DNA of 64,000 nt from Acinetobacter silvestris (GCF_002135235.1 NZ_NEGB01000010.1:1-64000), one strand, 5' to 3'. Shown: positions 28,038 through 38,141, numbered from the stretch's first letter. The notes: a model not told the origin generated them from the letters alone. Translations and numbers: made by a program.

Positions 28038-29048
28038 ATGAGTCGTGATACGATTAGTATCCACTTCGTGAATGCGGCACTCACTGGGGTTAAACGCCTT
28101 GGCATGGATGTCGATACCTTACTTTCACATGTCGGAATTGAAGCCGAGTTACTGCGTCAACCGAAAGCACGTATTTCACCTGAACAGTACACACGCTTTG
28201 TTAAAATGTTGTGGATGGTAACTCAGGACGAACACGTTGGTTTTGATATTCAACCGCGTCGTTTAGGTTCTTTTGCGATCATGTGTCAATTGATTATTCA
28301 CGCAAAAACGCTAGGCGAAGCTTTAGAATTATCATCGCAATTTTATAAATTGTTTGGTGATGAATGGTCTGTTTCGGTTGAAAGAGATAAGCACGAAGCG
28401 CGTTTGGTTCCATTAATTCCAAAAACAATGGATCCTGATCATTTTATTACTGAAAGTATGCTGATGATTTGGCATGGTTTAGCGTCATGGTTAATCGAAC
28501 GACGTATTCCTTTAGAACGCGTTCATTTTGGTTATCCACGCCCAACGCATGCTGATGAATACGATGCATTATTCTTTGCACCCGTGATGCAGTTTGATAT
28601 GCCACGCACAGAAATCACCTTTGCCGCAGATTATTTAGATTTACCCATTCGCCAAACACCAGAGTCCTTGGAAGAGTTTTTAAAAGCAGCACCAGCTCAA
28701 CTCTTGGTTAAATTCAAAAACACCAACTCGCTGACTTCTCGTATTCGTGAAGTGCTCAAGAGCCAAATTGGTGAGGAAATGCCAACATTGAATGATGTGG
28801 CTTCGATGTTGTATTTATCACCTCAAACCTTACGCCGTCGCTTAGCTGCTGAAGGTAAGAGCTATCAAGGTGTCAAAGATGCTTTACGTCGTGATGCGGC
28901 CATTCATTTATTACTAAATCCAAATCTCACCCTTGAAGACGTTGCACAACAAGTCGGATTTAGTGAAACCAGTACCTTCCATCGTGCCTTCAAAAAATGG
29001 ACTGGAGTAACGCCTGGACTCTATCGCCAACTACATGGGTATCATTAA
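28038..29048 (+). CDS. AraC-family regulator
   Basis: 336 residues from the ATG at 28038 (GAAGGA seven bases upstream); a GTG at 28008 is in frame. The N-terminal arabinose-binding-like domain shows the same branch as the regulator at 17.3-18.3 kb (RLGSFAIMCQLIIHAKTLGEAL). C-terminal double helix-turn-helix: VASMLYLSPQTLRRRLAAEG and VAQQVGFSETSTFHRAFKKWTG. It lies between the racemase (divergent) and fadA/fadB (same strand, 256 bases downstream after a terminator), so probably controls one or both in response to a fatty or branched acid derivative (inference). Confidence 0.9.
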   Translation: MSRDTISIHFVNAALTGVKRLGMDVDTLLSHVGIEAELLRQPKARISPEQYTRFVKMLWMVTQDEHVGFDIQPRRLGSFAIMCQLIIHAKTLGEALELSSQFYKLFGDEWSVSVERDKHEARLVPLIPKTMDPDHFITESMLMIWHGLASWLIERRIPLERVHFGYPRPTHADEYDALFFAPVMQFDMPRTEITFAADYLDLPIRQTPESLEEFLKAAPAQLLVKFKNTNSLTSRIREVLKSQIGEEMPTLNDVASMLYLSPQTLRRRLAAEGKSYQGVKDALRRDAAIHLLLNPNLTLEDVAQQVGFSETSTFHRAFKKWTGVTPGLYRQLHGYH

Positions 29049-29099
29049 AACCACTAAAAAAGATTATTTGCTAAAATGATCTAACTCCACGCTATGTTC

Positions 29100-29127
29100 T
29101 GCCCAAGTGCCACTTGGGCTTTTTTTC
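29100..29127 (+). terminator. terminator after AraC regulator
   Basis: Perfect stem GCCCAAGTG / CACTTGGGC (29101-29119, almost no loop as drawn) followed by eight T. Confidence 0.88.
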
Positions 29128-29304
29128 ATCAAAATCTTAAGCGATTGAATTATTTTAACAATCAACATAGCTCTAATAAAACATAGCACTGCAGCATTGG
29201 CTAAAAACACCAATCATCTGATTCGTTATCGTCATTGCACTCTTGTATTTATTCATTACACTCAAATGCATAACAAATTTTAAAGTCATAAAAAAGGAAC
29301 AGCT

Positions 29305-30510
29305 ATGAGCGAGGCATATATCATTGACGCCATTCGCACACCCCGCGGAAAAGGAAAAAAAGATGGTTCACTGTATGAAGTCAAACCGATCACTTTACTC
29401 ACAACACTACTCAATGAATTACAACAACGTCATCATTTAGACACCTCAAAAGTTGATGATATTGTTTTAGGTTGTGTGACTCCGATCGCTGACCAAGGTG
29501 GTGACATTGCCAAAACTGCAGCCATTGCTGCGGGTTGGAATGATGATGTTGCAGGCGTACAAATCAATCGTTTTTGTGCATCAGGTCTTGAAGCCGTCAA
29601 TATGGCAGCACAAAAAGTTCGCTCAGGTTGGGAAGATTTAGTCGTTGCCGGTGGTGTAGAGTCAATGTCCCGTATTGCCATGGGTTCAGATGGCGGTCCT
29701 TGGGCACTCGATCCAGAAACCAATTTAAAATCACATTTTGTTCCACAAGGTATTGGTGCAGATTTAATTGCAACCTTAGATGGTTATAGCCGAGCTGATG
29801 TTGATGCCTTTGCTGCCGATTCACAAAAGAAAGCTGCAGCGGCACAAGCCAATGGTTATTTTGATCGATCAATCGTGACCATTAAAGATGGTGCTGGCGT
29901 TACCATTTTAGAAAAAGATGAGTTTATTAAACCCACCACAACCGCTAAAGGTTTAGCAAAATTAAACGCTAGCTTTGAAATGATGGGTGCTATGGGCTTT
30001 GATGCCATTGCACTACAAAAGTACCCTGAAGCACAAAAAATCAATCACGTTCATCATGCTGGCAATTCATCCGGTATTGTTGATGGTGCTGCAGTGGTTT
30101 TACTTGCATCTGAAAAGGCCGTTAAAGAACAAGGCTTAAAACCGCGTGCCAAAGTTTTAGCGACAGCACTGGTGGGTAGTGACCCGACGATTATGCTGAC
30201 AGGCCCTGCCCCTGCTGCGCGTAAAGCCTTAGCAAAAGCAGGCTTAACCGTTGATGATATTGATTTGTTTGAAGTCAATGAAGCATTTGCATCAGTGGTA
30301 ATGCGCTTTATGAAAGAGCTGAATGTGCCCGCTGAAAAAGTCAATGTCAATGGTGGTGCTATTGCCATGGGGCATCCATTGGGTGCTACAGGTGCCATGA
30401 TTTTGGGGACTTTATTGGATGAATTAGAGCGTCAAGGTAAAAAACGTGGTTTAGCGACATTATGTGTCGGTGGTGGCATGGGTATTGCGACCATTATTGA
30501 GTTGGTATAA
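29305..30510 (+). CDS. acetyl-CoA C-acyltransferase (thiolase, FadA-type)
   Basis: Thiolytic cleavage of 3-ketoacyl-CoA, last step of beta-oxidation. 401 residues. The acylated Cys is Cys91 in [12 protein letters not shown]. Base and second Cys are in [16 protein letters not shown] and [16 protein letters not shown] and EVNEAFASV are further family blocks. A strong AAGGA precedes the ATG. It is first in a two-gene operon; the next ATG is 11 bases after its stop. Biosynthetic acetoacetyl-CoA thiolase is less likely given the partner. Confidence 0.93.
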   Translation: MSEAYIIDAIRTPRGKGKKDGSLYEVKPITLLTTLLNELQQRHHLDTSKVDDIVLGCVTPIADQGGDIAKTAAIAAGWNDDVAGVQINRFCASGLEAVNMAAQKVRSGWEDLVVAGGVESMSRIAMGSDGGPWALDPETNLKSHFVPQGIGADLIATLDGYSRADVDAFAADSQKKAAAAQANGYFDRSIVTIKDGAGVTILEKDEFIKPTTTAKGLAKLNASFEMMGAMGFDAIALQKYPEAQKINHVHHAGNSSGIVDGAAVVLLASEKAVKEQGLKPRAKVLATALVGSDPTIMLTGPAPAARKALAKAGLTVDDIDLFEVNEAFASVVMRFMKELNVPAEKVNVNGGAIAMGHPLGATGAMILGTLLDELERQGKKRGLATLCVGGGMGIATIIELV

Positions 30511-30521
30511 GGAGAAAAATA

Positions 30522-32657
30522 ATGAGTGCAATTCAATACGAAAAAAATGCGGATAACATCATCATTCTGACCTTAGATTCTCCAAACCAATCTGCCAACA
30601 CCATGAATGCTGATTTTCGTGTTGCTCTAGAAAATATTGTGTCTAAGTTGAAATCTGAAACAATAATCACAGGGATCATCTTACGTTCTGCAAAAAAAAC
30701 TTTTTTTGCCGGCGGCGATTTAGATGAGTTGATCCAAGCTCGTCGTGAAGATGCCACTCCATTTTTCCAAATGATTGAAAAAATGAAGGCTGAGTTTCGT
30801 TATATTGAAACTTTAGGTGTGCCTGTGGTTGCTGCTTTAAACGGTACTGCGCTCGGTGGTGGTTGGGAAATTGCATTGGGTTGCCATTATCGAATTGCGT
30901 TGAATGACCCGAAAACCAAATTTGGTTTACCTGAAGTAACTTTAGGTCTACTGCCAGGTGGTGGCGGAATCGTACGCATGGTTCGCTTACTGGGACTACA
31001 AAATGCGTTTCCATTCCTGATGGAAGGGAAACAATTTGGTATTGATAAAGCCAAATCTTTAGGTCTGATTCAAGATACAGCTGACTCTGAACAAGAGTTA
31101 ATGGATAAGGCGGTTGCTTGGGTCAAAGCCAACCCTAAATCGCAACAACCGTTTGATGTGAAGGGCTATAAAATTCCGGGTGGCGATCCGAGAACACCAG
31201 CAGTTGCTCAAGTTCTGGCAATTGCACCAGCAATGTTGCGTGATAAAACCAAGGGATGTTATCCAGCGCCTGAAGCGATCATGGCGGCGGCTGTTGAAGG
31301 TGCTCAGGTCGATGTCGATACGGCGTTACGTATTGAATCCCGTTACTTCACCAAACTTGCAACCGGCCAAGTGGCAAAGAACATGATAGGCACATTCTGG
31401 CATGGTCTAAACGCAATTAAATCCGGTGCGAGTCGCCCACAAAATGTTGCTAAGTGGCAAGCCACTAAAGTCGGTATTCTAGGTGCAGGCATGATGGGTG
31501 CAGGCATTGCCTACTCGACTGCCGCCAAAGGTATTGCTGTGGTACTGAAAGATGTTTCACTTGAAAATGCTGAAAAAGGCAAAGCCTATAGCCAAAAATT
31601 GCTAGATAAGAAAGTCTCTCAAGGGCGAATCAGTGCTGAAAAACGCGAACAAATTTTAAGTTTAATTACAGCCACTGCAAATGCGGCAGACTTACAAGGC
31701 TGTGACTTGATTATTGAGGCCGTTTTTGAAAATCCAGAACTAAAAGCCAAAGTGACACAAGAAGCCGAAGTCTACTTAGCTGAGAATGGTATTTTTGCTT
31801 CCAACACCTCAACCCTGCCGATTACAGGATTAGCAAAATCAAGTCGAAATGATAAAAATTTCATTGGCTTACACTTCTTTAGCCCAGTCGATAAAATGCC
31901 TTTAGTAGAAATTATTAAGGGGCAAAACACATCGGCTGAAACATTAGCCAAAGCCTATGACTATGTACAACAAATTGGTAAAACGCCAATTGTGGTTAAT
32001 GATAGTCGTGGTTTCTTTACCAGTCGTGTCTTTGGTACTTTTGTTCAAGAAGGCTTACGCTTATTGGCAGAGGGTGTACATCCTGCAAAAATTGAAATGG
32101 CTGCATTAAAAGCAGGTATGCCAGTAGGTCCGCTTGCGATTCAAGATGAAGTCTCTTTAACGTTAACTGAACACGTTGCTAGTGAAACCCGTAAAGCACT
32201 CCAAGCTGAAGGTAAAGACCTCCCCCGCTCTAGTGCCGATGATGTCACTGAAACGATGATTCATCAATTTGACCGTAAAGGTAAAGCAGCAGGTGCTGGT
32301 TTCTATGAATATCCTGAGAATGGTAAAAAATTCCTTTGGGATGGTTTAAAGCATTGGCATAAAGACAATGATATTACTGAACCAGAAATGATTGACCGCT
32401 TCTTGTTCGTGCAATCACTCGATACTTTACGTTGCTACGAAGAAAATGTTTTGGAATCCGTTGTTGATGCCAATATTGGCTCAATCTTTGGGATTGGTTT
32501 TGCACCATGGACTGGTGGTGCATTGCAGTTCTTAAATCAATATGGCTTAGACAAAGCACTCGCACGAGCGAATGAACTTGAAGCAAAATATGGCGAGCGT
32601 TTTAAAGCCCCTCAAATGCTTAAAGAGAAAGCTGCATCAGGCGAAAAAATTCAATAA
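30522..32657 (+). CDS. trifunctional FadB/FadJ-type 3-hydroxyacyl-CoA dehydrogenase
   Basis: 711 residues. The N-terminal enoyl-CoA hydratase domain (1-200) has both catalytic Glu, in GGGWEIALGC and FGLPEVTLGLLPGGGG. The dehydrogenase half has the NAD motif VGILGAGMMGAGIAYS near 317 and the catalytic His in GLHFFSPVDKMPLVEII, followed by two C-terminal helical repeats. Hydrates enoyl-CoA and oxidises hydroxyacyl-CoA to feed the thiolase before it. A GGAGA site precedes the ATG. Whether it is the housekeeping FadB or a specialised copy (AraC-linked) cannot be told. Confidence 0.93.
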   Translation: MSAIQYEKNADNIIILTLDSPNQSANTMNADFRVALENIVSKLKSETIITGIILRSAKKTFFAGGDLDELIQARREDATPFFQMIEKMKAEFRYIETLGVPVVAALNGTALGGGWEIALGCHYRIALNDPKTKFGLPEVTLGLLPGGGGIVRMVRLLGLQNAFPFLMEGKQFGIDKAKSLGLIQDTADSEQELMDKAVAWVKANPKSQQPFDVKGYKIPGGDPRTPAVAQVLAIAPAMLRDKTKGCYPAPEAIMAAAVEGAQVDVDTALRIESRYFTKLATGQVAKNMIGTFWHGLNAIKSGASRPQNVAKWQATKVGILGAGMMGAGIAYSTAAKGIAVVLKDVSLENAEKGKAYSQKLLDKKVSQGRISAEKREQILSLITATANAADLQGCDLIIEAVFENPELKAKVTQEAEVYLAENGIFASNTSTLPITGLAKSSRNDKNFIGLHFFSPVDKMPLVEIIKGQNTSAETLAKAYDYVQQIGKTPIVVNDSRGFFTSRVFGTFVQEGLRLLAEGVHPAKIEMAALKAGMPVGPLAIQDEVSLTLTEHVASETRKALQAEGKDLPRSSADDVTETMIHQFDRKGKAAGAGFYEYPENGKKFLWDGLKHWHKDNDITEPEMIDRFLFVQSLDTLRCYEENVLESVVDANIGSIFGIGFAPWTGGALQFLNQYGLDKALARANELEAKYGERFKAPQMLKEKAASGEKIQ

Positions 32658-32692
32658 AAGTTAGTGATTTTTATCTATTAAGCAGCGAATTG

Positions 32693-32717
32693 AAGGGGCA
32701 TGTATTGCCCCTTTTTT
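32693..32717 (+). terminator. terminator after fadB-like gene
   Basis: Stem AAGGGGCA-TGTAT-TGCCCCTT (32693-32713), then T-run. Confidence 0.9.
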
Positions 32718-32851
32718 ATTTCTATTGGAAACCTATACACCACCAATAACCTTAAATTTAATATGGATTTAATACGCTTTTTAGTCTGCTTTTAGATGCA
32801 TTTGTGCTATAACATAATTAACTTATGATTCTCTTACATTGGAATCCGCTC

Positions 32852-33106
32852 ATGAGCAATATGACTTCTCCTGAAAAATCTCCTTGGGGCTGGAAAGCCG
32901 TTATTATCTCAGTGATTCTGAGTTGTATCTTTCTAGGTTTTTTCTATCTTGCCGTAACCAATGAACCCGATTATATGCCAAGCCAAAAACGGGCTGAAGC
33001 TGTAAAGAATAAGACCGCAGCAAATACACATGACGGCATGCAAATGTCAGATGAAGAAATGCAGCATATGCAAAACCACACCTCTAACACTGAACATTCA
33101 CATTAA
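32852..33106 (+). CDS. small membrane protein with Met/His-rich tail
   Basis: About 84 residues from the ATG at 32852 (a start at 32825 or 32861 is possible, no strong site). One transmembrane helix of roughly 20 residues (AVIISVILSCIFLGFFYLAV). After it the chain is hydrophilic and ends in HDGMQMSDEEMQHMQNH and a His-Ser-His tail, dense in Met and His, as seen in periplasmic copper-binding tails. I do not know a named family. The helix follows a short cytosolic segment, so the tail should face the periplasm. The patatin gene begins 18 bases later, so they may be cotranscribed. Confidence 0.7.
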   Translation: MSNMTSPEKSPWGWKAVIISVILSCIFLGFFYLAVTNEPDYMPSQKRAEAVKNKTAANTHDGMQMSDEEMQHMQNHTSNTEHSH

Positions 33107-33124
33107 AATCTAAATTTATTTTAA

Positions 33125-33985
33125 ATGACCTCAATACCTCGTAATGCATTGGTAGTTGAAGGCGGTGGTATGCGTGGGGCGTTTACCTGCGGCGTGCTGG
33201 ATGCTTTCCTACAACAAAACTTTAATCCTTTTGACTTATATGTTGGTGTTTCTTCGGGATCAACCAATATTGCTAATTATTTAGCAGGTCAAGTAGGTCG
33301 TAATATTGAACTCTATCTCGACCATTCTCTACGCCCTGAATTTATCCGTTATGGTCGCTTCCTTACAGGTGGTGATTTACTGGATATGAAATGGATGTGG
33401 GACGTAGTCGAGCGTGAAAATCCACTGGATCAACAGGTATTATTTGCACAAAACCCTGACTTTTATATGGTGCTTACCCATGCTCGCAGTGGTTATGCGG
33501 AATATTTACGTGCAGGTCGAGACACGATTATAGATGGCTTACGTGCCTCAAGTTCTATTCCTATATTGACCCGTCAAGCGGTTGAAATTATGGGTGAGCC
33601 CTATTTTGATGGTGGTGTTGCCGATGCTCTACCCGTGCAATGGGCGGCACAACAATATAATGTTAAAAATTTATTGGTCATCCGAACACGACCAAATCAG
33701 TACTTCAAAGCCAGTAGTAAAGGCGATGAGTTCTTAGCCAAATATGTAGTCAAGAGTAATCATGGTTTTGCATCCAGTCTTAAAAATCGCTGTGCTCGTT
33801 ATAATCAAGCCGTCGAATTTTTAAGACAGAGTCAACAACATCGTATTTTAGAAGTTTGTCCACCTGCTGATAAAAACTTAGCGGGGCGTTTATGTAAAAA
33901 TAAGCATAAGTTGCAATATACTTATGAAGTCGGATTGGAAACTGGTGCCAAAGCAATTGAAGATTGGAACAGTAGCATCGCTTAA
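33125..33985 (+). CDS. patatin-like phospholipase
   Basis: 286-residue predicted serine lipid acyl hydrolase. The oxyanion Gly-rich loop is EGGGMRGAF (12-20), the nucleophile elbow GVSSG puts Ser43 in place, and the catalytic Asp is in DGGVADALPV. Resembles the YjjU/RssA group, intracellular with no signal peptide. No clear Shine-Dalgarno site. It is followed by a short gap with a T-less hairpin before the convergent GNAT gene. Confidence 0.9.
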   Translation: MTSIPRNALVVEGGGMRGAFTCGVLDAFLQQNFNPFDLYVGVSSGSTNIANYLAGQVGRNIELYLDHSLRPEFIRYGRFLTGGDLLDMKWMWDVVERENPLDQQVLFAQNPDFYMVLTHARSGYAEYLRAGRDTIIDGLRASSSIPILTRQAVEIMGEPYFDGGVADALPVQWAAQQYNVKNLLVIRTRPNQYFKASSKGDEFLAKYVVKSNHGFASSLKNRCARYNQAVEFLRQSQQHRILEVCPPADKNLAGRLCKNKHKLQYTYEVGLETGAKAIEDWNSSIA

Positions 33986-34164
33986 AATATAAGGTCTTCA
34001 ATATAAAGTTAAGGTTGAGTGGCTCCCTTAACTTCAACAAGACTAAAAACATTGCTGAAATGCATTATCTCAATGCCACAATCCAAGCCATAGGTAGATC
34101 AATACTGATATGAGATCATCTGTCATTCAAAAAATCATCTTCACTCTCTCAAGTTAAAAACGAT

Positions 34165-34590
34165 TTATGCATGATTCATCCACATATCTACATGCGGAAT
34201 GCCACAATCTAAATACTCATCACCTTGAACGGCAAAACCTAACCCTACATAAAATGGAATGGCATACACCTGTGCTGACAATTTTAAAAATTCCCTTTTT
34301 TCTTTTTGGGCATATTGAATAATTTCTTCCATCAACAATTTACCAATGCCCTTTCCACGATAGGATTTCAACACTGCAACACGCCCTATGCTATTGTTTT
34401 GTAATAACCGTGCAGTTGCAATTGGCTGATTTTCTGCATAAACCATAAAATGTAATGCAACAGCATCTTGTTCATCCCATTCATCTTGTGCAGCAATTTG
34501 CTGTTCTTGTATAAATACCTGCTCACGAATCAATTTTGCATGCGGATGTAAATCATCCCAACAACCAGAACGAATTGTATATTGAGTCAT
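34165..34590 (-). CDS. GNAT-family N-acetyltransferase
   Basis: 141 residues. The acetyl-CoA pyrophosphate loop is RGKGIGKLL, with the usual strand RVAVLKSYRG before it and IPFYVGLGFAVQGDEY near the end. The acceptor substrate is unknown. It is the second gene (minus) after a methyltransferase; the 54-base gap would allow cotranscription. Confidence 0.88.
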   Translation of the reverse strand: MTQYTIRSGCWDDLHPHAKLIREQVFIQEQQIAAQDEWDEQDAVALHFMVYAENQPIATARLLQNNSIGRVAVLKSYRGKGIGKLLMEEIIQYAQKEKREFLKLSAQVYAIPFYVGLGFAVQGDEYLDCGIPHVDMWMNHA

Positions 34591-34644
34591 TCAAATTATT
34601 CCATCAAAGTATAAAGCAGTCTTTCAACTGCTTTAGGTCTTAAA

Positions 34645-35868
34645 TTAACACTTACAGCCAATATCTTGCTGATCCCACTGATCATTCAACAATAATTCTA
34701 GTGAATGCTGTTGAATACCATACATATCTTTCAAAGCTTTCACTTGTGCCAAAATTTCAGCATCAGGCTGTGGAATGTCTTTTTTCTTGGTTGCCAAAAT
34801 CATTTTGTTTTTACTGGTATGTTCCAATGCCACGAATTCAAATACTTTAGTTTCATAACCATAGGCTTTGAGCAACAGAGCACGAATCGTATCCGTCAAC
34901 ATTTCCGCTTGTTGCCCTGCATGAATACCAAATTGCAACATCGGTTTTAAAATATCAGGGCTCTGCATTTGTGGACGTAATTCTTTATGACAACACGGCG
35001 CGCACATAATCATCGAAGCATTTAAACGAATACCAGTATGAATCGCAAAATCCGTAGCAACATCACAAGCATGTAGCGCAATCATCACATCTAAATGTTC
35101 AGGTTGATAAGTACGAACATCGCCTTGAAAAAAATCCAGTTGAGTAAATTGTGACTTTTGTGCCACCTCTTGACAGAATTTGACCATTTTATCATTCAGC
35201 TCAACTCCTGTAACAAAAGGAAGCTGTGGTTGTTGTTTTGCCAAATAATCATATAAAGCAAACGTTAAATAGCCTTTACCTGAACCAAAATCAACCACTC
35301 TTAAGCTGTGATCTTTGACTTGGATCTGTGTCAATGCACCCGAAAAGATCTCTACAAATTTATTAATTTGTTTCCACTTTCGCGCCATGCTCGGAATAAT
35401 TTGCGCTTTGGCATCAGTAATTCCAAGCGGTTGTAAAAAATAGCTGTCTTGATCGACATAACGATGTTTTTCACGGTCATGTGTTTTAAGTGTCGTTGCA
35501 GTTTTATGCTCCGATTTCACTTTACTACGAGTAAGCATGGCTTTCTTTTTATTTTTCTTCAGTTGAAATTCTTCTTCTACAGTAAACAAATTGGCTTGTT
35601 TACAATCATGCAATAAACCTTGAATATGGGGAAGAGCATCATCTAAAGGAAGATTTTTAGTGACATCCTGCGTCTTGTATTTATACAAACAATTTAAAAC
35701 GGCTTGATCTTGCAGTGAAATGACTCTGCAGGTTATTTTCTCTAAAGCTTTTAGTTCACCCTTATATTGACTTAGAATCATTCGATCAAAACTTTTCATT
35801 TCAATGGCTTGCTGGAAAGCATCTAGAAGTTGTTGTTCCTGAATGGAAGGAGAAGCCACTTGAGACAT
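34645..35868 (-). CDS. SAM-dependent methyltransferase
   Basis: 407 residues. A Rossmann methyltransferase domain in the second half has the SAM motif VVDFGSGKGYLTFALYDYL (near 195), then GVELNDKMVKFC and ALHACDVATDFAIHTG, which with MCAPCCHKEL suggest the class with a Cys pair near the active site. The N-terminal 150 residues are helical and rich in Lys, perhaps an RNA-binding part. It ends GCKC. Likely an RNA or protein methyltransferase; target not known. Confidence 0.8.
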   Translation of the reverse strand: MSQVASPSIQEQQLLDAFQQAIEMKSFDRMILSQYKGELKALEKITCRVISLQDQAVLNCLYKYKTQDVTKNLPLDDALPHIQGLLHDCKQANLFTVEEEFQLKKNKKKAMLTRSKVKSEHKTATTLKTHDREKHRYVDQDSYFLQPLGITDAKAQIIPSMARKWKQINKFVEIFSGALTQIQVKDHSLRVVDFGSGKGYLTFALYDYLAKQQPQLPFVTGVELNDKMVKFCQEVAQKSQFTQLDFFQGDVRTYQPEHLDVMIALHACDVATDFAIHTGIRLNASMIMCAPCCHKELRPQMQSPDILKPMLQFGIHAGQQAEMLTDTIRALLLKAYGYETKVFEFVALEHTSKNKMILATKKKDIPQPDAEILAQVKALKDMYGIQQHSLELLLNDQWDQQDIGCKC

Positions 35869-35967
35869 AGTTAAAACTCGAATAATTTAAGGATTGATTC
35901 TAAAACGTCTTACCTTAAAGGTAAAACTCCATTACGATACAAGTGTATTTTAAGAATATAAATAACT

Positions 35968-36612
35968 ATGCCTTCAAATGACCTGATCCAAACTTATGCA
36001 CCCATAGAAGAACGTATTAATGCATTTAGTCATGCTCTGGGTGCCGTATTGGCTGCCATTGCCACAATCTTTATGCTCATAAAAGGAAGTCATCTGCCTT
36101 TTTGGCAGTTTTTCGGATTATGTGTTTATGGCCTGAGTATGGTACTGCTTTTTTCAAGTTCTGCGGTCTATCATTTTTCTGTAGATGAAAAAAAACGCTA
36201 CTGGTATAAAAAACTTGATCATACCGCCATTTATTATTTAATTGCAGGAACCTATACCCCATTTCTGGCGATTGCAATTCCAACGGCAAAAGCGCATTAC
36301 TTACTGATTGCACTATGGTCAATTGCTGCAATTGGTACATTATTCAAGTTAGTTTTCATTCATCGCTTTCAAAAAATTTCTCTAATTGCCTATCTGGTGA
36401 TGGGATGGCTTGCCGTGCTTGTGATTGATGATATGCAACGTTACCTTAAGCCTGAATGTTTAAAACTTTTGATTATTGGCGGGTTGGCTTACACCATTGG
36501 CGCATTGTTTTATGCCCTAAAAAGAGTAAGATACACGCATGCTATATGGCATATTTTTGTATTGATCGGTGCAGGATCACAATTCTTTGCAATCTATCTT
36601 TATGTCATTTAA
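35968..36612 (+). CDS. hemolysin III / PAQR-family membrane protein
   Basis: 214 residues with seven hydrophobic helices. Conserved family motifs are EERINAFSHALGA, SSSAVYHFS, DHTAIYYLIAGTYTPF and, in the last helix region, HAIWHIFVLIGAGSQFF. The His and Asp residues in these motifs form the family's zinc site. YqfA-like proteins affect membrane lipid state in E. coli; despite the name haemolysis is not established. Single gene. Confidence 0.9.
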   Translation: MPSNDLIQTYAPIEERINAFSHALGAVLAAIATIFMLIKGSHLPFWQFFGLCVYGLSMVLLFSSSAVYHFSVDEKKRYWYKKLDHTAIYYLIAGTYTPFLAIAIPTAKAHYLLIALWSIAAIGTLFKLVFIHRFQKISLIAYLVMGWLAVLVIDDMQRYLKPECLKLLIIGGLAYTIGALFYALKRVRYTHAIWHIFVLIGAGSQFFAIYLYVI

Positions 36613-36670
36613 TCCAAATCAGCTCAAAATTCAGTGACCCTGAATGAGTAAATTGGAATTAATCCCGTTG

Positions 36671-36711
36671 TTTTTTTAAAAAATTACGCCTTTTTTTAAA
36701 AAGATTACGCT
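36671..36711. repeat. imperfect 20-bp tandem repeat upstream of MHS transporter
   Basis: Two consecutive units of T7-A5/6-(G)ATTACGC, at 36671-36690 and 36691-36711. They lie 42 bases before the transporter ATG, where a promoter should be. Possible paired regulator site; or slippage product. Confidence 0.6.
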
Positions 36712-36752
36712 TGAGAAACTAGTTTTTTACTTTTAAAAGTGTAAGGTCCATC

Positions 36753-38063
36753 ATGGCGTCATCCAATATTGCTACACCTGAAGTTGCTACAAATTCTAAA
36801 ACTCGTGTTCTGTTTGCGAGTCTGGTTGGTACAACGATCGAATTTTTTGATTTTTATATTTATGCCACTGCTGCAGTGCTGATTTTTCCGCATTTGTTCT
36901 TTCCAGCAAGTACAGATCCGACTACAGCCGTTATTCAATCTTTAGCGACATTTGCAATTGCCTTTATTGCCCGTCCAATTGGTGCTGCCCTGTTTGGACA
37001 TTTAGGTGACCGAATTGGTCGTAAAGCCACGTTAGTCGCAGCCCTACTCACCATGGGGATTTCTACTGTCTGTATCGGTTTACTACCTACTTATCATCAA
37101 ATTGGTCTTGCTGCACCATTATTACTGGCACTTTGCCGTTTAGGGCAAGGTCTTGGTTTAGGTGGTGAATGGAGTGGTGCCGTATTACTGGCCACAGAAA
37201 ATGCACCTGAAGGCAAACGCGCTTGGTATGGCATGTTTCCTCAACTTGGTGCACCCATTGGCTTTATTCTTGCTACTGGCTCGTTCTTAACCCTTGGCGC
37301 ATTTATGTCTGAAGCAGACTTTATGCAATGGGGCTGGCGTATTCCATTTATTGCAAGTGCAGTACTGGTGATTGTTGGTTTATGGATTCGCTTACAACTG
37401 CATGAAACACCTGCATTCCAAAAAGTGTTAGATAAACAAAAAGAAGTGAACATTCCATTTAAAGTGGTGATGACCCAACACTTTCCAATGCTCGTACTGG
37501 GTACGATTGCTGCAATCTGTACCTTTGTGGTGTTCTACCTCACCACAGTATTTGCACTGAACTGGGGAACCACCAAACTCGGTTATTCACGTACTGAATT
37601 CCTACAGATGCAATTGGTTGCAACCTTATGCTTCGCTGCATTTATTCCACTTTCTGCGGTTTTTGCAGAAAAATTTGGCCGTAAAGCCACTTCAATTGGC
37701 GTATGTATTGGCTGTGCACTTTTTGGTTTAGTCTTTGCAAATATGCTCGAGTCTGGCAGTACCCTGATGGTCTTCCTATTCCTGTGTACTGGTTTAGGCT
37801 TGATGGGGATGACTTATGGTCCAATTGGAACAGTATTATCAGAAATTTTTCCAACTTCTGTACGTTATACAGGTTCAGCATTAACCTTTAACCTTGCTGG
37901 TATTTTTGGCGCTTCATTTGCCCCATTAATAGCAACTAAACTTGCAACGACTTATGGTTTATATGCGGTCGGTTATTATCTATCTGCGGCATCTATTCTT
38001 TCACTTTTAGCGTTCTTAGCTATTCGTGAAACCAAAAATGATGATGTAAACAACCAAATCTAA
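36753..38063 (+). CDS. MFS transporter, metabolite:H+ symporter (MHS) family
   Basis: 436 residues, twelve helices. Family signatures: TTIEFFDFYIYATAAVLIFP at the start, GHLGDRIGRKATL (loop 2-3), GQGLGLGGEWSGAVLLATENAP and the second-half loop EKFGRKA. MHS members carry organic acids such as alpha-ketoglutarate, shikimate, proline or betaine; this one cannot be assigned. AAGG precedes the ATG. Single gene with a shared terminator. Confidence 0.93.
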   Translation: MASSNIATPEVATNSKTRVLFASLVGTTIEFFDFYIYATAAVLIFPHLFFPASTDPTTAVIQSLATFAIAFIARPIGAALFGHLGDRIGRKATLVAALLTMGISTVCIGLLPTYHQIGLAAPLLLALCRLGQGLGLGGEWSGAVLLATENAPEGKRAWYGMFPQLGAPIGFILATGSFLTLGAFMSEADFMQWGWRIPFIASAVLVIVGLWIRLQLHETPAFQKVLDKQKEVNIPFKVVMTQHFPMLVLGTIAAICTFVVFYLTTVFALNWGTTKLGYSRTEFLQMQLVATLCFAAFIPLSAVFAEKFGRKATSIGVCIGCALFGLVFANMLESGSTLMVFLFLCTGLGLMGMTYGPIGTVLSEIFPTSVRYTGSALTFNLAGIFGASFAPLIATKLATTYGLYAVGYYLSAASILSLLAFLAIRETKNDDVNNQI

Positions 38064-38078
38064 CATGCTTTTATTTAT

Positions 38079-38108
38079 TAAAAAGCCAGCAGAATCTGCT
38101 GGCTTTTT
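38079..38108. terminator. bidirectional terminator
   Basis: Stem AAGCCAGCAG / CTGCTGGCTT around AAT (38083-38105), with A and T runs on the two sides. It separates the MHS transporter from the convergent small gene. Confidence 0.9.
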
Positions 38109-38141
38109 AATTGAAAAAATATAGCGAAACCAAGCAATCAC

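Noticed and set aside
34006..34034. Nine-base hairpin after the patatin gene
   Set aside because: No T-run on either strand, so I do not call it a terminator; it may still mark the convergent boundary.
36629..36645. ATTCAG-TGACC-CTGAAT hairpin after the hemolysin III-like gene
   Set aside because: Short stem and no T-run; too weak to annotate.
36671..36711. Considered as a CRISPR or satellite array
   Set aside because: Only two adjacent units without spacers, and no cas genes in the window.
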